A stretch of 64,000 nt of DNA from Krasilnikovozyma curviuscula. Its lineage: Eukaryota > Basidiomycota > Tremellomycetes > Cystofilobasidiales > Mrakiaceae. Positions within the stretch are counted from its first letter, which is position 1. Each line of letters begins with the position of its first letter. The stretch is taken from assembly GCA_014825775.1 (NCBI GenBank), contig MVAQ01000023.1, positions 62,001-126,000 of the forward strand, given 5' to 3'. The notes beneath the pieces were generated by a model. The model did not search any database, was not told the origin of the DNA, and saw only the letters and a list, made by a program, of their open reading frames with translations. This document shows, piece by piece, positions 36,887 to 48,550 of this stretch. Both the position numbers and the translations under genes were made by a program.

Positions 36887-38725
36887 TCAATCTTGTTTTC
36901 TTCTACCAGATACGACGACTACAACCCACAGGACTCCCAAAGCTCCGAGCATAGCAACAACCATAGGCTCAAGCACAATGACACCACTGCGAAGAAGATA
37001 ATTTAGCAATATGTAGGTATGAAAACGAGTTCTAAACTCACTATTTGGAAGCTAATGCACCAGTCACAAATGGGAAGATGGCTGAACCAGCCTGACCTAA
37101 AGATGCAATCCAGGCGATGGTGCCACTGAGAAGAGATCTGGGAATGACTCTGGCCGTGACATTCATAATGATCTGCATGGAGAGAATGTCAGCGAGGAGG
37201 GAGTGCAGACAAAGAGATTACACTCACCGGGTAGAACGGTCCGAGGAACATACCGACAAAACTAACTGCTACAGCATCACCTACAATATGAGGCACCAAC
37301 CAGATGACGATCTCAAGACCGATCGCTAGAATTGTGTAGAGGAAGATAACTCTCTCTTCGCCAATCTTATTGTTGACCCAAATGAAGACCACTCTTCCAA
37401 CAGTCAAACCTCCGAAAAATCCTGACGAGACGTATCCAGATGAAGCTCCTCCACCTCTGTATTTCTCAATGAAAGCAACGATCCAACCGCCAACAGTGAC
37501 TTCGATACCAACGTACAGCAATGTGAAGCCAGCGAGGATATGCGACATCTTGGATGTCATTATTTCCTTGAACTTGGCGTTACTGTCCGTGTTGACATGT
37601 TCAGGAGGAGTTGGGCCGAGAAGCTGGTCTTCGTTCTTGAATCTGAAGACAGTCATCAGTGCGGCGGCGTCAGCGACAGCGATCCCGAGAGACACGAGAT
37701 AGTGATAGTTCCAGTGAGGCAGGCCTGCGAACTGGGTGGCCACCAGAGGAGCCACCAATGCACCTGGATCGGCGAAAGGAAAAGGTCTCAGCTCTCTGCT
37801 TCAGATCAAGTCCTGATGGTGCTACGGAACTCACCAACACCTAGAGGAGAGGAAAGCAAGGGATGTGTCAGGTTTCTCACTTAACATATAATATGACCAA
37901 TCTGATGAGTAACTAACCATAGACAGCATGAAGCAAACTAAAGTTGGTATTGGTGTTTGGAAGACGAGAAACAAAGGTGTTTGCTAGCGCATCTTGAACA
38001 CCCATCCCGACTCCTGAGATAACGAATGCCAAGCAGAACACCTCGAAGGGAGGAGCTGCCGACATGAGTGCACTGTGGAGAAGTTAGCGCGTACCTGTGA
38101 GGACGACGACGCAGCTACGAGACTTACTAAGCGACAGCCTGGCAAACAGCGCCGAAAGCAACCACAACTCCAAACCCATAACGGTCCGTCATATGGACGT
38201 TGAGGAACGCAGCAAGAAGCCATCCAACCAAGTTGAAAATGAAGATAAGGGAGACGACCGTGTAGGACAAATGGTAGTGTGCTTGAATGGTCAGTAGCAA
38301 TGGGCCAGTCGTCGCATCGTTCCATCCTGTCGTATTCAACAAGTAATCAAGATCAGAGAGTATTCAAGCGCAGGGCATAGAGTCCCAGGGTCGTATAATC
38401 GCACCAGCCATAAACATGAGAATCCACAGAGCGGCCTTTACAGATAAAACCTGGTCAGTTACCTGCTTATTCTAGCTCTTCTAGTCGCAAGGGACTTAAA
38501 GGTGTATGAAGATGCGGGGTTACTACTTACAACAGCAGAATATAAAGTCCTCTTAGTTTTTAATGAGTCGCCAATGACTACTGGAGTCTCCGTTGCCCCT
38601 TCTGGGGCAGCATTAGCTGCTGATTTCCTAGATTCAGCTTGAGTGAGACGCTGGACGGTGTTGATATCTTGGAGCTCGATATCAGATACTGGTGTTGGCG
38701 TCTCAGGTGCTACTTTGGTGTCCAT
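36887..38725 (-). CDS. MFS transporter, Bsc6-like
   Basis: A major facilitator superfamily carrier with about 12 helices. A hydrophilic N terminus (MDTKVAPETPTPVSDIELQD) precedes helix 1 (AALWILMFMAGWNDATTGPL), the typical Bsc6-family start in fungi. Then VSLIFIFNLVGWLLAAFLNV, DRYGFGVVVAFGAVCQAVAY, the ISGVGMGVQDALANTFVS helix, LLHAVYGVGALVAPLVATQF, and in the second half ILAGFTLLYVGIEVTVGGWI, FFGGLTVGRVVFIWVNNKIG (an MFS loop motif) and a last helix ALGVLWVVVVVSGRRKQD. About nine exons. The substrate is unknown. The frame is open upstream to give a Cys-rich extension (NFLCCCCSPTSI), so the start could be at 38788. Confidence 0.82.
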
Positions 38726-39365
38726 AATGCTAGTTGGAGAGCAGCAACAACAAAGGAAATTCGAGGGTTTGGTGTGGGTCGTCGACAACCTTTCGAGCTT
38801 AGGCTTCTTCGTTATTCAAATGCAAGTCTCCGAGATTTTGCCCCTCCAATGCGCTGACAAGACAAGAAGGCGGTTTGCTGGCAAAAAGGTTACTAATAAT
38901 ACGCGCTGCTGTGACGAAACAGCTGCTGCTCGGCGAAAAGACGGGGAATTGTTTCTCAGGTTTTAGATGTGATTTTGTTCTGTCACCTTGCAATGCAAGT
39001 TGAGGTCTCTATAAAGCTCGCATCCAAGAACTGAACTATGGGGTATCTGCCAAATGTAGGGAGGAGAGGAAAAGAGCAAAACGTGCGAAGCGCTATGTAA
39101 TAATGCGATACGGAAACAGGCGAGTATAGTAGTTCTAGAGGAAGACATACCAAGATGAGGAGGATGAAAAGAGTAAAGTCCTGAGGGGTGGGTATGGGCT
39201 GGTAGAATACTGAGACAAAACCGAAGAAAGGAGAAAGTAATGCACAAGGCTATGATAAGCAACCAAGACTGGCAACTAAGGATCTGCCTGCGCAAGAAGG
39301 GTGTCAGCAGCAATTTTCAGAAGCAGATATTGAGCGCGAGCACACTTACAGAACAGAGCAAGCTT
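38726..39365. other. Intergenic region between the MFS gene and MSB2
   Basis: 640 bp containing the MFS promoter and the MSB2 3' UTR. No credible gene; open frames on either strand have no domain and no conserved splice pattern. Confidence 0.45.
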
Positions 39366-42300
39366 TTAGAAACCTAGAGATGACTCGCGAAGTACTGGAC
39401 CGCTGATGTTGGAACGGTCCAGCTGCTTGCGATGATTGACATCGTACGCGACCGGTCTGCGGCCACCCATGTTCGCAGGTGGATCCGCAAATGGATTCTC
39501 ACCTCGCGAATGGAAGAAGGGGCTGGCACCGGTGAAAGCTTGTTGTTGCTGCTGCTGCTGCTGCTGTTGGTACTGATCTGGTGAATGCATCACAGGCGCA
39601 TCGAGAACGTGTTGGAAGTCTGGAGCAGCAGGAGGAGCTCTTCTTCTCTGAGTCATGACGTTTGAAGAATGTTCAGCTGACATTGGTGTCTGAGGCGGTG
39701 ACGTCGTGCTCGATCCAGCGGCGCCGTGAGATGTCCCGTGGATGCTACCGGCAAACGCTTTGTACATTGCTGAGATGCGAGAGCGAGACTGACCAGGCGC
39801 CGGAGTCGTTGGTACGGTGAAAGCGTAGAAGCTAGATGGTCTGTTATCAATGTCGATACTGCTAGTGTGAGCGTGCGTTCGAGTTGACATGGGGGCTTCG
39901 CTCATCGCTTGGACTTCCGCTAAACTTCGTCCGGTGAGAGTTGGGTTCTTGGACATGCGTCGGTGAATCTCAGCTTTGGTATTTCTTCTCACTTTTCTGT
40001 AGATATAAACCACCAGCAACAGCCAGAGAGATCCACCAATAGAGACCGTCACACCGATAATGGTGTCCCTCTTCTTCGTGGATGAAGATGAGGAAGCAGC
40101 TCCAGCAGCAGCAGAAGTGACTCCCGAAGTTACAGCAGCACTTGATACCAGTGGATAGGTAGTAGTGAGTTGATTAGCTAGCTCTCCAGGGATGCCAGAT
40201 AGGCTATATAGAGGGGAGTTCACATTTGTGATTTGCGCCTAATTGGACGCAAGGACTAGGTCAGTAAAGCAGTGTCTTAAGAATAAATGACGAAGTATTG
40301 AACTCACCTGCATAGCACCAACTTGATCAGTAGGCATGTAAACAAGCATCATTGTCAGAATATTCGAGACTGTTCCGGTGACGCTAGCCGGTGAGAAAGC
40401 CTTCAAAGCGTAAACCGACACCGAGTCGCTATCATTGAGCGAGAGAGCCTCAGTGATCATAGCAGGACCATATACAATGAGCTGAGCTGTAACCTCAGTC
40501 TGAGAAGCCACCCAAGACCAATCGAGAGCTTGGTTGAAGAGAAGAGTACACAACGTCGAATCTTCAGGTGCAGCTGATCCATCAGCAGCAATGGAACTGG
40601 CTGGAACGATCACACTTGGGAGATTGTCTGGAATCTGAGCGACTTGGGCAACAGCGCTAGTTGACGTTGAAGCTGAGGTGTCGGTGCCAGCTGACTGAGA
40701 GTCTGTGTAAAGCGCAGTGGTTGTAGGAGAGGCGATGATCAACTGAGACGCCGTCCTGAGTATTCATAACAGCTTTGAGTCAGTTTACATTGCAAACAGA
40801 GAGAGTATATAGATGGGCACTGAACTTACGGGACAAAGACGTTGTTGCTGGACGACGAGGCGGAGGATGAAATTGAACTTTCAGACGAGCTGCCAGACAA
40901 TGAGGGAAACGTTGAAGTACCATTGAAGGAAGCGCTTTGGCCTGCAGTAGACGTTGATGATGTAGCTGTGGCATTTTTAGCGAAGGCGCCGGAACTGGAA
41001 GCTGAGGCAGTGGCTATGGTCACTGGCGCACTCAAAGAGCTGGATACAGCAACCTCCGAGTTGGAAACAGAAGCAGAGGATGCTGAGATGATCGAGGTGA
41101 CAACTGTTCCATTAGAAACGAATGTTGTTGTGGCTAAAACCGATGACGACTCTGAGACGGAGGCTGAGCTCGTAGCAGAGACGGACGCCAAAGTCTATTT
41201 GAAATTTGTGAACGATTCAGCAATAGTACTTCTGAAAAAGCGAAAGAAAAACATTTATCACGTACGCTTACAGTGATAGAGCTTCCGGAAGTCGACACCG
41301 TAGAAACGCTCAAAACCGAGGAAGGCGAAGCAGTCTCTGTTGGTAAGGAAGAGGACCCTCCAGAGCTAGTTGAAGAAGTAGCAGGAGCAGTAGTAGACAG
41401 ACTGGTGGGAATCGATTCACTGGTAGAGGCTGAGGTTGTCGATGGAGTGGCTGTCGAAAGTAACAGTGTGGACGCGGTGCCACTGATTGACAGGGAAGAA
41501 AGCGTCACCACAGATGCACTGATGCTTGTACTGGTGGAAGTCTGCAAGTCACACGGAACCTGTCAGCGGCTAGCTAGAAATACAACTGGCAGGCTAAAGA
41601 AAAGAAGCTCAAAAAAGAAGCTCACAGAAGCACTTGTTGACGTCGCGGTGGTTACAGTCGTTGGCGGGTAATAGGTTGGATATGTTGAGTAGGTGGAGTA
41701 GGTAGTGATTGAATCAGACGAAGAAGTAGCGACAGAAGCGCTGGTACTCGTCATGGTGGTAACCTACAGGGTGAATGCGAATAAGAAAATGAAAAAGTTG
41801 AAGATGTCAGTTTGTTATATAGCACGCTCAATCGAACTTTGAAAAAGTACTGACCGATGAATCACTAGATGAGCTGGTGACAGAGACAGATGACGAGGAA
41901 TCGCTTGCCGTAGCAACTGCAGAGGTAGTGTCGGACTCTGAGACGGAAGTCGAAGCATTGATGCTGCTGCTGTCCGTGGAGGAAGTCGAAGTTGAGGACG
42001 AGTCTGAGCTTGTTGAAGAGCTCGCCACATCTGACGGCAAGGACGACGCGCTTGATTGTGGCTGCGCCTGCGCCTCTGAGCTCACGTTTGAAGACGTAGA
42101 GCTTGAGGATGGAGCTTCCGGCGAAGACGAGCTAGCTGAAGATGTATCTGATAAAGTTGTTGCTGAGGAATCTGATGCAGATGTTGACAGCGAGGGTGAG
42201 ACGGAGGAGAGGGAGAGAGAGGCGGAGGCGGTGCTTGAAACGGAGGAATCTGACAGTATTGACGACGAATCTACAGTTGAGGAAATATCTGAAGAAACTG

Positions 42301-42865
42301 TTGAGGAAGAGATGGTGCTGTCCGTTGAAGCTGCTGAGGTTGAAGGCACTGTGCTGCTAGAGGAGTCCCCTGAGGAGGAGAAGACATCTGCCGTTAAAAT
42401 TGACGTCGTTGAGTCGGAAGACACTGAAAAGTCTGAAGAAATTGAAGAAGGCAGAGGTGTAGAGGAATCTGAGCTGGAGGAAGTCGGCAGAGAGCCGCTC
42501 AGTGCGTTCGCTGTAGACGCGGTGCGCAGCGCAGATCGAGGAGGGACGAGAACAGAAAAGGGGTTGTTAGTGAAAATGTCCTCCAAAGACCGTTCAAAAC
42601 GCACAAACCCAAAGAAAGGGCACTCACATATCTGTCTGAGGGCAAAAAGGTGGTGGTCTTCCTCCCTCATCTGCTCAACATGCACCTTCCCTGCGTCAGA
42701 AAACACGAGCCCCTTCTTGACTATTTTTTCCATCTTGTCCGTCCTCCTGTTTTTATCCACGAGCCGCTTATGCTGCTCATCTGCAACTCCTCCATGTGCA
42801 TTGGCAAGTATCGCCAGACTGGATAGGACAGCTAGAGCCCTCAAGGGCAAGGTACAAGCAACCAT
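39366..42865 (-). CDS. MSB2: Signalling mucin Msb2-like transmembrane protein
   Basis: An Msb2-type mucin that senses the cell surface and activates Cdc42/MAPK filamentation and osmotic pathways. A signal peptide (MVACTLPLRALAVLSSLAIL, cleavage near ANAHG) is followed by a short basic/acidic region and a very long Ser/Thr-rich stretch spread over several exons. Near the membrane lies the Msb2 homology domain: PDNLPSVIVPASSI, CTLLFNQALDWSWVASQTEV, IVYGPAMITEALSLNDSDSV, YALKAFSPASVTGTVSNIL, MLVYMPTDQVGAMQ and SPLYSLSGIPGELANQLTTT. One transmembrane helix (IIGVTVSIGGSLWLLLVVYI) leads to a cytoplasmic tail with a Q10 tract (39540-39569) and the end NISGPVLRESSLGF. About nine exons; borders inside the low-complexity part are uncertain. 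The long plus-strand acidic frames across 40.8-42.9 kb are antisense shadows. Confidence 0.85.
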
Positions 42866-43993
42866 CCGTATCGAAAACGCACGGTGCTTCTTTGGCCTCC
42901 TTTTTGATGTATTCCTCTGATGAGCTGCAAATTCAGTACCGCAGTGCTAGCCTGGCAGCAATGACCTTTCTCAGAAGGTTTGGGATGATATTCGAATGGT
43001 GAAGAGACCGACCAGCGGGAAGAAGGACTGGGAAGGAAGGGCGGGTTGCTTGTTTTGAGCGTTGGGTAAGGAGACTGAAGCTAATCGTTCCTTGTGAGTT
43101 GAATGAGTGTGGACTGAGAGTATATCAGGTTTATTGGTAGTTTCTTCGAGGGACTGCTTTTACTTTTTTTCCGGGGTTTTGCTGAGGGTATTGGCTGCTC
43201 GAAAGGAAGATCCAACCTCTGCTGAAAATCAACTCGAGGACCGCCACCGCGGGCGCAAAAGTAGTGTTTCAGCTTGGGTTGATTGCTTGTTTTGGTAAAG
43301 GGGACAAAGCTGCAAGATGAAAGTTCTTTCTTAAGTACTTTGTAACTTTGAGTGCATCTGAAGCATGAACCCTCTATTCCATTCGCCCTCACACATGGCC
43401 ACTGCAGATCACTGCGAACCAGAAAAAAACAAGGGGAAACAAGGTTGTGATGACGCTCGTTCGAACTTGTCCCTCTCTTGCCCTGAACCTTCTACCCACG
43501 TCTCCTGTCTGCTGGAAAGCATAAACCTGCTCTGTGGAACAGTAGAACAAGGCGGAAAACGCGTTCATTTCCATTCGAAGCAATCCATTCAAAGCACTAG
43601 TGCGCCTTGTGCGTGGCGCAGAAGTCGCTCCTGCTTTTCCTCCCCCCAGGTGTGCCCCAAAATGAAATCGGGGCACTTTCGACTCGAAAATGTTTTCTGA
43701 TAGGAGCAGCAAGCTTTACAAAACCTAAGCACGAACGAACGTTCCTCGGCGGGAATCACAGTTTGAATCGGTGTTTGTTACGGACGCCCGTGCCCGTCGC
43801 AATGCTGAAGTCTCAACGGCCATGTACTCCACCTTTATACATTCAAGGGTTCTAACATAGTGTTCATGCTCATATTGACGGGTCGAATGCGCGTTTATCG
43901 TTGTTCAGGGGGAGCACCAGACGGTCCTCGGCGTCGGACGAATTCCGTTTCTCCTACCACCCAACCAGCACCAGCGCCTCTCGAGCCAGTCAA
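42866..43993. promoter_or_regulatory. Long divergent region, MSB2 / phosphoribosyltransferase gene
   Basis: 1.1 kb between divergent starts, one of the longest gene-free stretches here. Frames of 60-110 codons on both strands overlap one another and show no domains. A large regulatory region or long leader for MSB2 is plausible. An upstream exon of the phosphoribosyltransferase gene could also lie here, since its frame is open back to 43901 after a TTCAG acceptor-like site. Confidence 0.4.
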
Positions 43994-44739
43994 ATGAGCC
44001 TCCCACCTAGTCGAGATTCTTGGTATCTCCAGCATGTAGACAGAACGACACGCCCTAGGTCAGATGTATCACCCCTCCTGGCAACACCTGGAGCTTCAAC
44101 AGCCTTTTTGGACGACATTATCCAGTTCTTTGGGGCTGAAGCTCTGCAAAAAGTCAACTTCATCTTAGGTTTCGACGCTGTGGGATTTACTTTTGCTGGT
44201 TTACTGGCTGAGAGGCTGAAAAAGGGTCTTGTTATGGTAAGGTGAGTCTTTGATATGAGAGTCTTCACTGCAACTCAACGCTAGTGTTTTGCTCTCCGGT
44301 GCTGAAGTTGCTGCTTTACCACCTTGCTCGTTATCTAGGAAGTCAGGAAAGCTACCTTTACCTGATGATAAACTGTGCAGTGTTGATCTCGATGATTACG
44401 ATGGAAAGTCGAAAACCTTTCAGATTAGAAAAGACCTCCTTCCCCCTGGTCGGTACATCATGTGGTCTTCATGATTCAGTGGTACCCAGACTTACCCTCC
44501 TTCACATAATAGGATCAACTGTACTTCTCATTGATGAATGGATAGACACAGGCGCTCAAATGTCAGCAGTGACCAGGATGCTCACAACTCAATTAGACGA
44601 CATCACCATATTTGGGATCGCAACCTTGTACATCAAGCCGAATAGGGAGCTGAACACTCAGCTTAGGAAGAACTACAACGTCTTCTGTGCGAACTGTCTG
44701 AGGTGTGAAGAATTTAGATGTGTCTGCGTGAAAGAGTAG
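43994..44739 (+). CDS. APRT-like purine phosphoribosyltransferase
   Basis: Type I phosphoribosyltransferase fold related to adenine phosphoribosyltransferase, which makes nucleotides from purine bases and PRPP. Three exons join through GTGAGT (before RKSGKLPLP) and GTCGGT (before STVLLIDEWI) introns. Motifs: VNFILGFDAVGFTFAGLLAE (the GFDARGF-like base-site loop), RKSGKLPLPDDKLCSVDLDD (flexible-loop region), TFQIRKDLLPPG and the PRPP loop VLLIDEWIDTGAQMSAV, in place of APRT's VDDLLATGGT. The C terminus has five Cys within 14 residues. The DEWIDTGAQ form suggests a distinct PRT subfamily rather than canonical APRT, so the substrate base is uncertain. Alternative 5' exons are possible. Confidence 0.68.
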
Positions 44740-45105
44740 CTCGGTGAAGGGTCGGTTGTGTTCAGGCAGATTTTTCGTCTTGGAAGAAAAGGAACTTTGT
44801 AATTGCTCTAACCATAGACGAGTCAAATATTTGTATCGTCGGAAGACTTTCTCTGGTTTTCGAGGAAACCTCGTCAAAGCGCTCATGCGCTACCATGGAT
44901 AAGACTTCTCAATGAGAGAGCATCTAAACTATAATTTACAACTTTTAACCCCATCAACTCTCTACGATGTTGGTCTACTCTTGACTGTGAACGAGTAACA
45001 ACACAATCTTTGGCTTGATACAACAAATGTAAACTCAGTTGTTTACACTTCGATAGCAGGGAATGAGTCAGCCAAGCGCGACTTCGCTAGGAAACAAGAC
45101 GACAA
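44740..45105. other. Convergent intergenic region, PRT gene / Dal5-like gene
   Basis: 366 bp shared by two converging 3' ends. It is AT-rich after 44920 and fits 3' UTRs. Nothing else seen. Confidence 0.45.
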
Positions 45106-47873
45106 CTAACAGGTATATCTGAAGTGTGGGTTCTCCCAATCAGTTTTGTCCAGCCCACCGAGCTCCTTTCCGAGTTTGGTTTGCTCTTCTGCGCTGAGTC
45201 CAGATTCAAGAGCTGCTTTGTCCTTCTTCTTGTTTTGCCAAACATACCACATTCTCCAGCAAAAGACGAGGAAGACATCAGCCAGGAGGCAGCAAGAACA
45301 AGCAACCAACGCTGGAATGTATCGCTAAGGGTAAGCAATGGATGATGGTGTTAGAACCATGTGAGATGGTGATAGTGCAGATAACAAGTCGACGCTTACT
45401 GGAGCCTGATTGGCAGTGAAGATTTGCGAGCCAATGATGTTTCCAAGACAGTAACCGACGAACACAACTGAACTAACCACAGATTTCTTGGTTCGACCTG
45501 AATTATGTGTCAAATAAACATCAGTGCCAGCCCTAGAGACTACTCATTCTGGCGACGTACCAGTCGTGTTGGAGGGAATGACACTCCATGACAAAAATAA
45601 TGCCGCTACAAATAGGGTGAATAAAAAGTATCCTAGAGGTGTAGAATTTCATGTCAGTAACCTGCGTCCTAACAGAATAGGGCAATGCGACTCACCTCCC
45701 CACTTGTCCCATCTGTACTTCGTCTCGATTGGCAAAATGCCACAGACGAATAGCCCTACGAATCCAGCAAGGGATGAGAACATCATCCAGTAGGTCCTGC
45801 TGTTCTTAAACTTGGTGGTTCCCCACCCAACCACTACGAAGTAGCCAAGAGATAGGAAGGATCCGGGAAGGCCGTATATGATCGTCTGTAGAGAAGTAAA
45901 ACCGAAAGACTTGTTCACAATCGAGCCGAATGCAGAAGCACCACCATTAGGGATGCAGACCAGGATGAGATGGAAGAAGACGAAGTAGGTTGGGGGATCC
46001 ATTAGCGCCTCACGGACTTGATACCATTTCCAAATACGACGACCACTGCGACAGTCATTTTTATCAGTAGCTGATCAATTGTATGAAAGGTAATGTTTCA
46101 CCAAATTGAGGTAGAGTTGAAGGACTCACGTTTCAGCGGTACCAGATTTGTTCCTGATAATACGTGCCACAGCCATACGCTTCTCCCTCTCGTTCAACCA
46201 CCAAACCTCTTGAGGTGTACCGATGAATGCAAAACAAAGAGCTGCTGCGACGAGGGTACCTGCCCCTATAAGTCAGCAAAAGAAAATCAGATCAGCGTCC
46301 CTTGAGATAGGCGGTGACTCGTCGCAAGTCTAGATTTACCCAAAAACAAGGAAATTCCTCTCCATGGAGCGAGACCTATACAGTTAAAGAGCTTCCAAAT
46401 TAGTCGACTGGTTCAAGAAAAAATCTGGGCTTTCAGAAGAGTAAGTTGACTTACCACCTGGGTGTTTCTCGGCATGCAGACCGATTCCGTAATCAGCCAA
46501 ACTGGCTATAACTCCATAACTAGTTTTAAAAAGTCATGCCAGTATTTTTGTAAGTAAATGGGTGGAATGACACAGCCATCACCAGCGCCAACAAAGGAGG
46601 CAAGACCCTAGACCGCAGCACTTACCCAGCATTTCCGGCCTATTCATTATGAGGTGTTTAATACCAAGGAAATGCAAGAGGTCACGATCGGGTTCGTTGA
46701 ATAGTCAGAACGGGAGGTGATTTCATCAAGGGGAGCTTCCTCACCTGGAAAACTAGTGCACGACCAGCGTGCTCATGAGTCTGCCACCAACTTCCGATCA
46801 AGAACATGAAGCCGGGAGAGATCATACATTCCAATGCCCCTTGAATGGCTCTCAGAGCCAAGAGCTGCCTGTAGGAAGTGACGGCTGCCATACAGATGAC
46901 GACGATACTGAGTGCGCAAGTAAATGTCAGTATCAACTGAGGACAAAACAACATTCTGACTGCCTACCCCCAAAGAAGAATAGCAATAGAGAGCACTCGG
47001 CCAAGAGGGAAACGTTGGAGAAGAATGTTACTCGGGAACTCGCAGCACATGTCTAAAGGGATCAAGAAAACGGATTAGCGTAGTGTCCCAACGGCTTGGA
47101 GGAGTAATGACACCTACAAGTTATATAGAAGATGGTTGTCAACCAGGCATATTCTGATAGTAGATGATCAGGAAAGGTGTAAGAAAAGAGATAGAATGAG
47201 CCATTTGTATGCGGACGGATACGGTCTGTATGTCAAAAGTGAATCTCACGTTGTCCCTTCATTTTTAAGTCTGTCTCAATTCCGAAGATAGCTTGATAAC
47301 CTGTGAGAGGGCAGAAACGAGACCGTTACTAAGTAATCTGACGTCTGGCGCAGCACGATATCGCATCGCGCTACATCTCAGCAGATTCCAGAGTGCAACT
47401 TGGAATATTACTTACCGATACCGGTCTTGTCCGACTGCTGGATGCTATTTCGGACGCAAGTAGTGTCGGAGAACGGGAAGGAAGTTGAGCTTATCAGCGC
47501 TCTCGCCCTCATACCAACATCATTTCTCAACCTAGTAACATACCCATAACAGAACCACATGACTATTTTGAAAGCAGAGAATTATGCAGAAATCAGTACT
47601 CATCCTGGAAAGCGTTGATGTGGCGAACAGAGAGGAGGATGACTCACGAGGCAAAAGGTAGGCATCGATCTTCCTGACAAGCTTCTTGTACTCAGCATCA
47701 GTAAATTCTTCTTCGTCCTTAATGATCTCATCCACCTCGTCCAATCCGTCATCAGTGCCGTAGACTGCTTCGACCTTTACTCCAGCTTCAGTCTGATGCT
47801 TTTCGTCAGCTTCCTTGAAGTCCTCAATCGAGGTAGGAATGGTAGGTAGTGTTGGGGTGATCTCTGGGGCCAT
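45106..47873 (-). CDS. Dal5-like allantoate permease family MFS transporter
   Basis: Anion:cation symporter subfamily of the MFS (Dal5, tartrate and pantothenate carriers), importing small carboxylates such as allantoate at the plasma membrane. The hydrophilic N terminus (MAPEITPTLPTIPTSIEDFK) and acidic EEEFTDAEYKKLVRKIDAYL precede LPLMWFCYGIQQSDKTGIGY, the classical start of the family, then FPSNILLQRFPLGRVLSIAI, YRQLLALRAIQGALECMISP, FMFLIGSWWQTHEHAGRALV, REALMDPPTYFVFFHLILVC and late helices such as KSVVSSVVFVGYCLGNIIGS. The end is ENPHFRYTC. Around 18 exons, several very short. The start MAPEITPT was preferred; the frame is open to 47945. Three GATAA sites lie 220-295 bp upstream. Confidence 0.85.
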
Positions 47874-48550
47874 CTTGCCGCAGTTGAAGTTTCTGCTGAA
47901 TACGACAGGTCGAGGTTGAGGGAAGGTGCGATGGGTCTGATACAACTAATGAGTTTTATAGACGGCGTCTCTTTGAGTAGTAGGCTTCTATTCACCGCCT
48001 GGAAGGTCTAAATTTGTCAGATTCATCTCGCTCTGAATCGCCGTGTCAGAAAATAAACACCAGTCGGTCTAGGGCGCACTAATGGGGCCAACCCCTGATA
48101 AGAGATTTCTGAGAGCCTGGAAGATAATCAGGACCTCTTGTCATTACTGAACAATTAATAAGGATAAAGAAAGGACTGGAGCTCACTGTTGCTCATTGTT
48201 GATTCGCCAATAGCGCAAAGACTATCGCAACCCGCCTCCTCTCACCAGCTTGTCGTATAGCTTCGCTCGCGCGCTGTTGAATGTCTACAGATTCCAGCGG
48301 CGTCCTTCCCTTCGCCTAGAAAGGTACACCTCGCTTCAAACGACTAAACTTGATCGGTAAATTACCGGGGTGTGATGCGAATGTGAAGAATGCTGTGATG
48401 GTGAAGCAGCAGCCAGCCTGCGCAAGTCAGCTGTCAAGCCTGCTTGCCTGGCCTCAAGCCAACAGTCAACCCCAGATACATTACAATGGAATATAATTCC
48501 GCTTAGAAAAAACTATGGGTGGTGCTGAGAGAGACTACCGACTCACGGCT
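47874..48550. other. Intergenic region, Dal5-like promoter and TrpRS 3' end
   Basis: 677 bp without a gene. It holds the GATAA cluster and presumably the transporter's 5' UTR and the 3' UTR of the synthetase. Confidence 0.45.
48097..48167. promoter_or_regulatory. Cluster of three GATAA sites upstream of the Dal5-like gene
   Basis: GATAAG at 48097-48102 and GATAA at 48123-48127 and 48163-48167, all on the plus strand, 220-295 bp upstream of the start codon. GATA zinc-finger factors that impose nitrogen catabolite control bind such sites in front of DAL genes in yeast; that they act here is inference. Confidence 0.5.

Noticed and set aside
40842..42920. Long plus-strand acidic open frames (144 and 347 codons)
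   Set aside because: They are the antisense of the Ser-rich Msb2 coding exons: Ser codons read backwards give Glu/Asp/Ala/Val-rich frames. No domain or own splice pattern.
43389..43712. 107-codon minus-strand frame and an overlapping 111-codon plus-strand frame
   Set aside because: They lie in the MSB2 upstream region, overlap one another, and neither has a domain, signal peptide logic or splice support.
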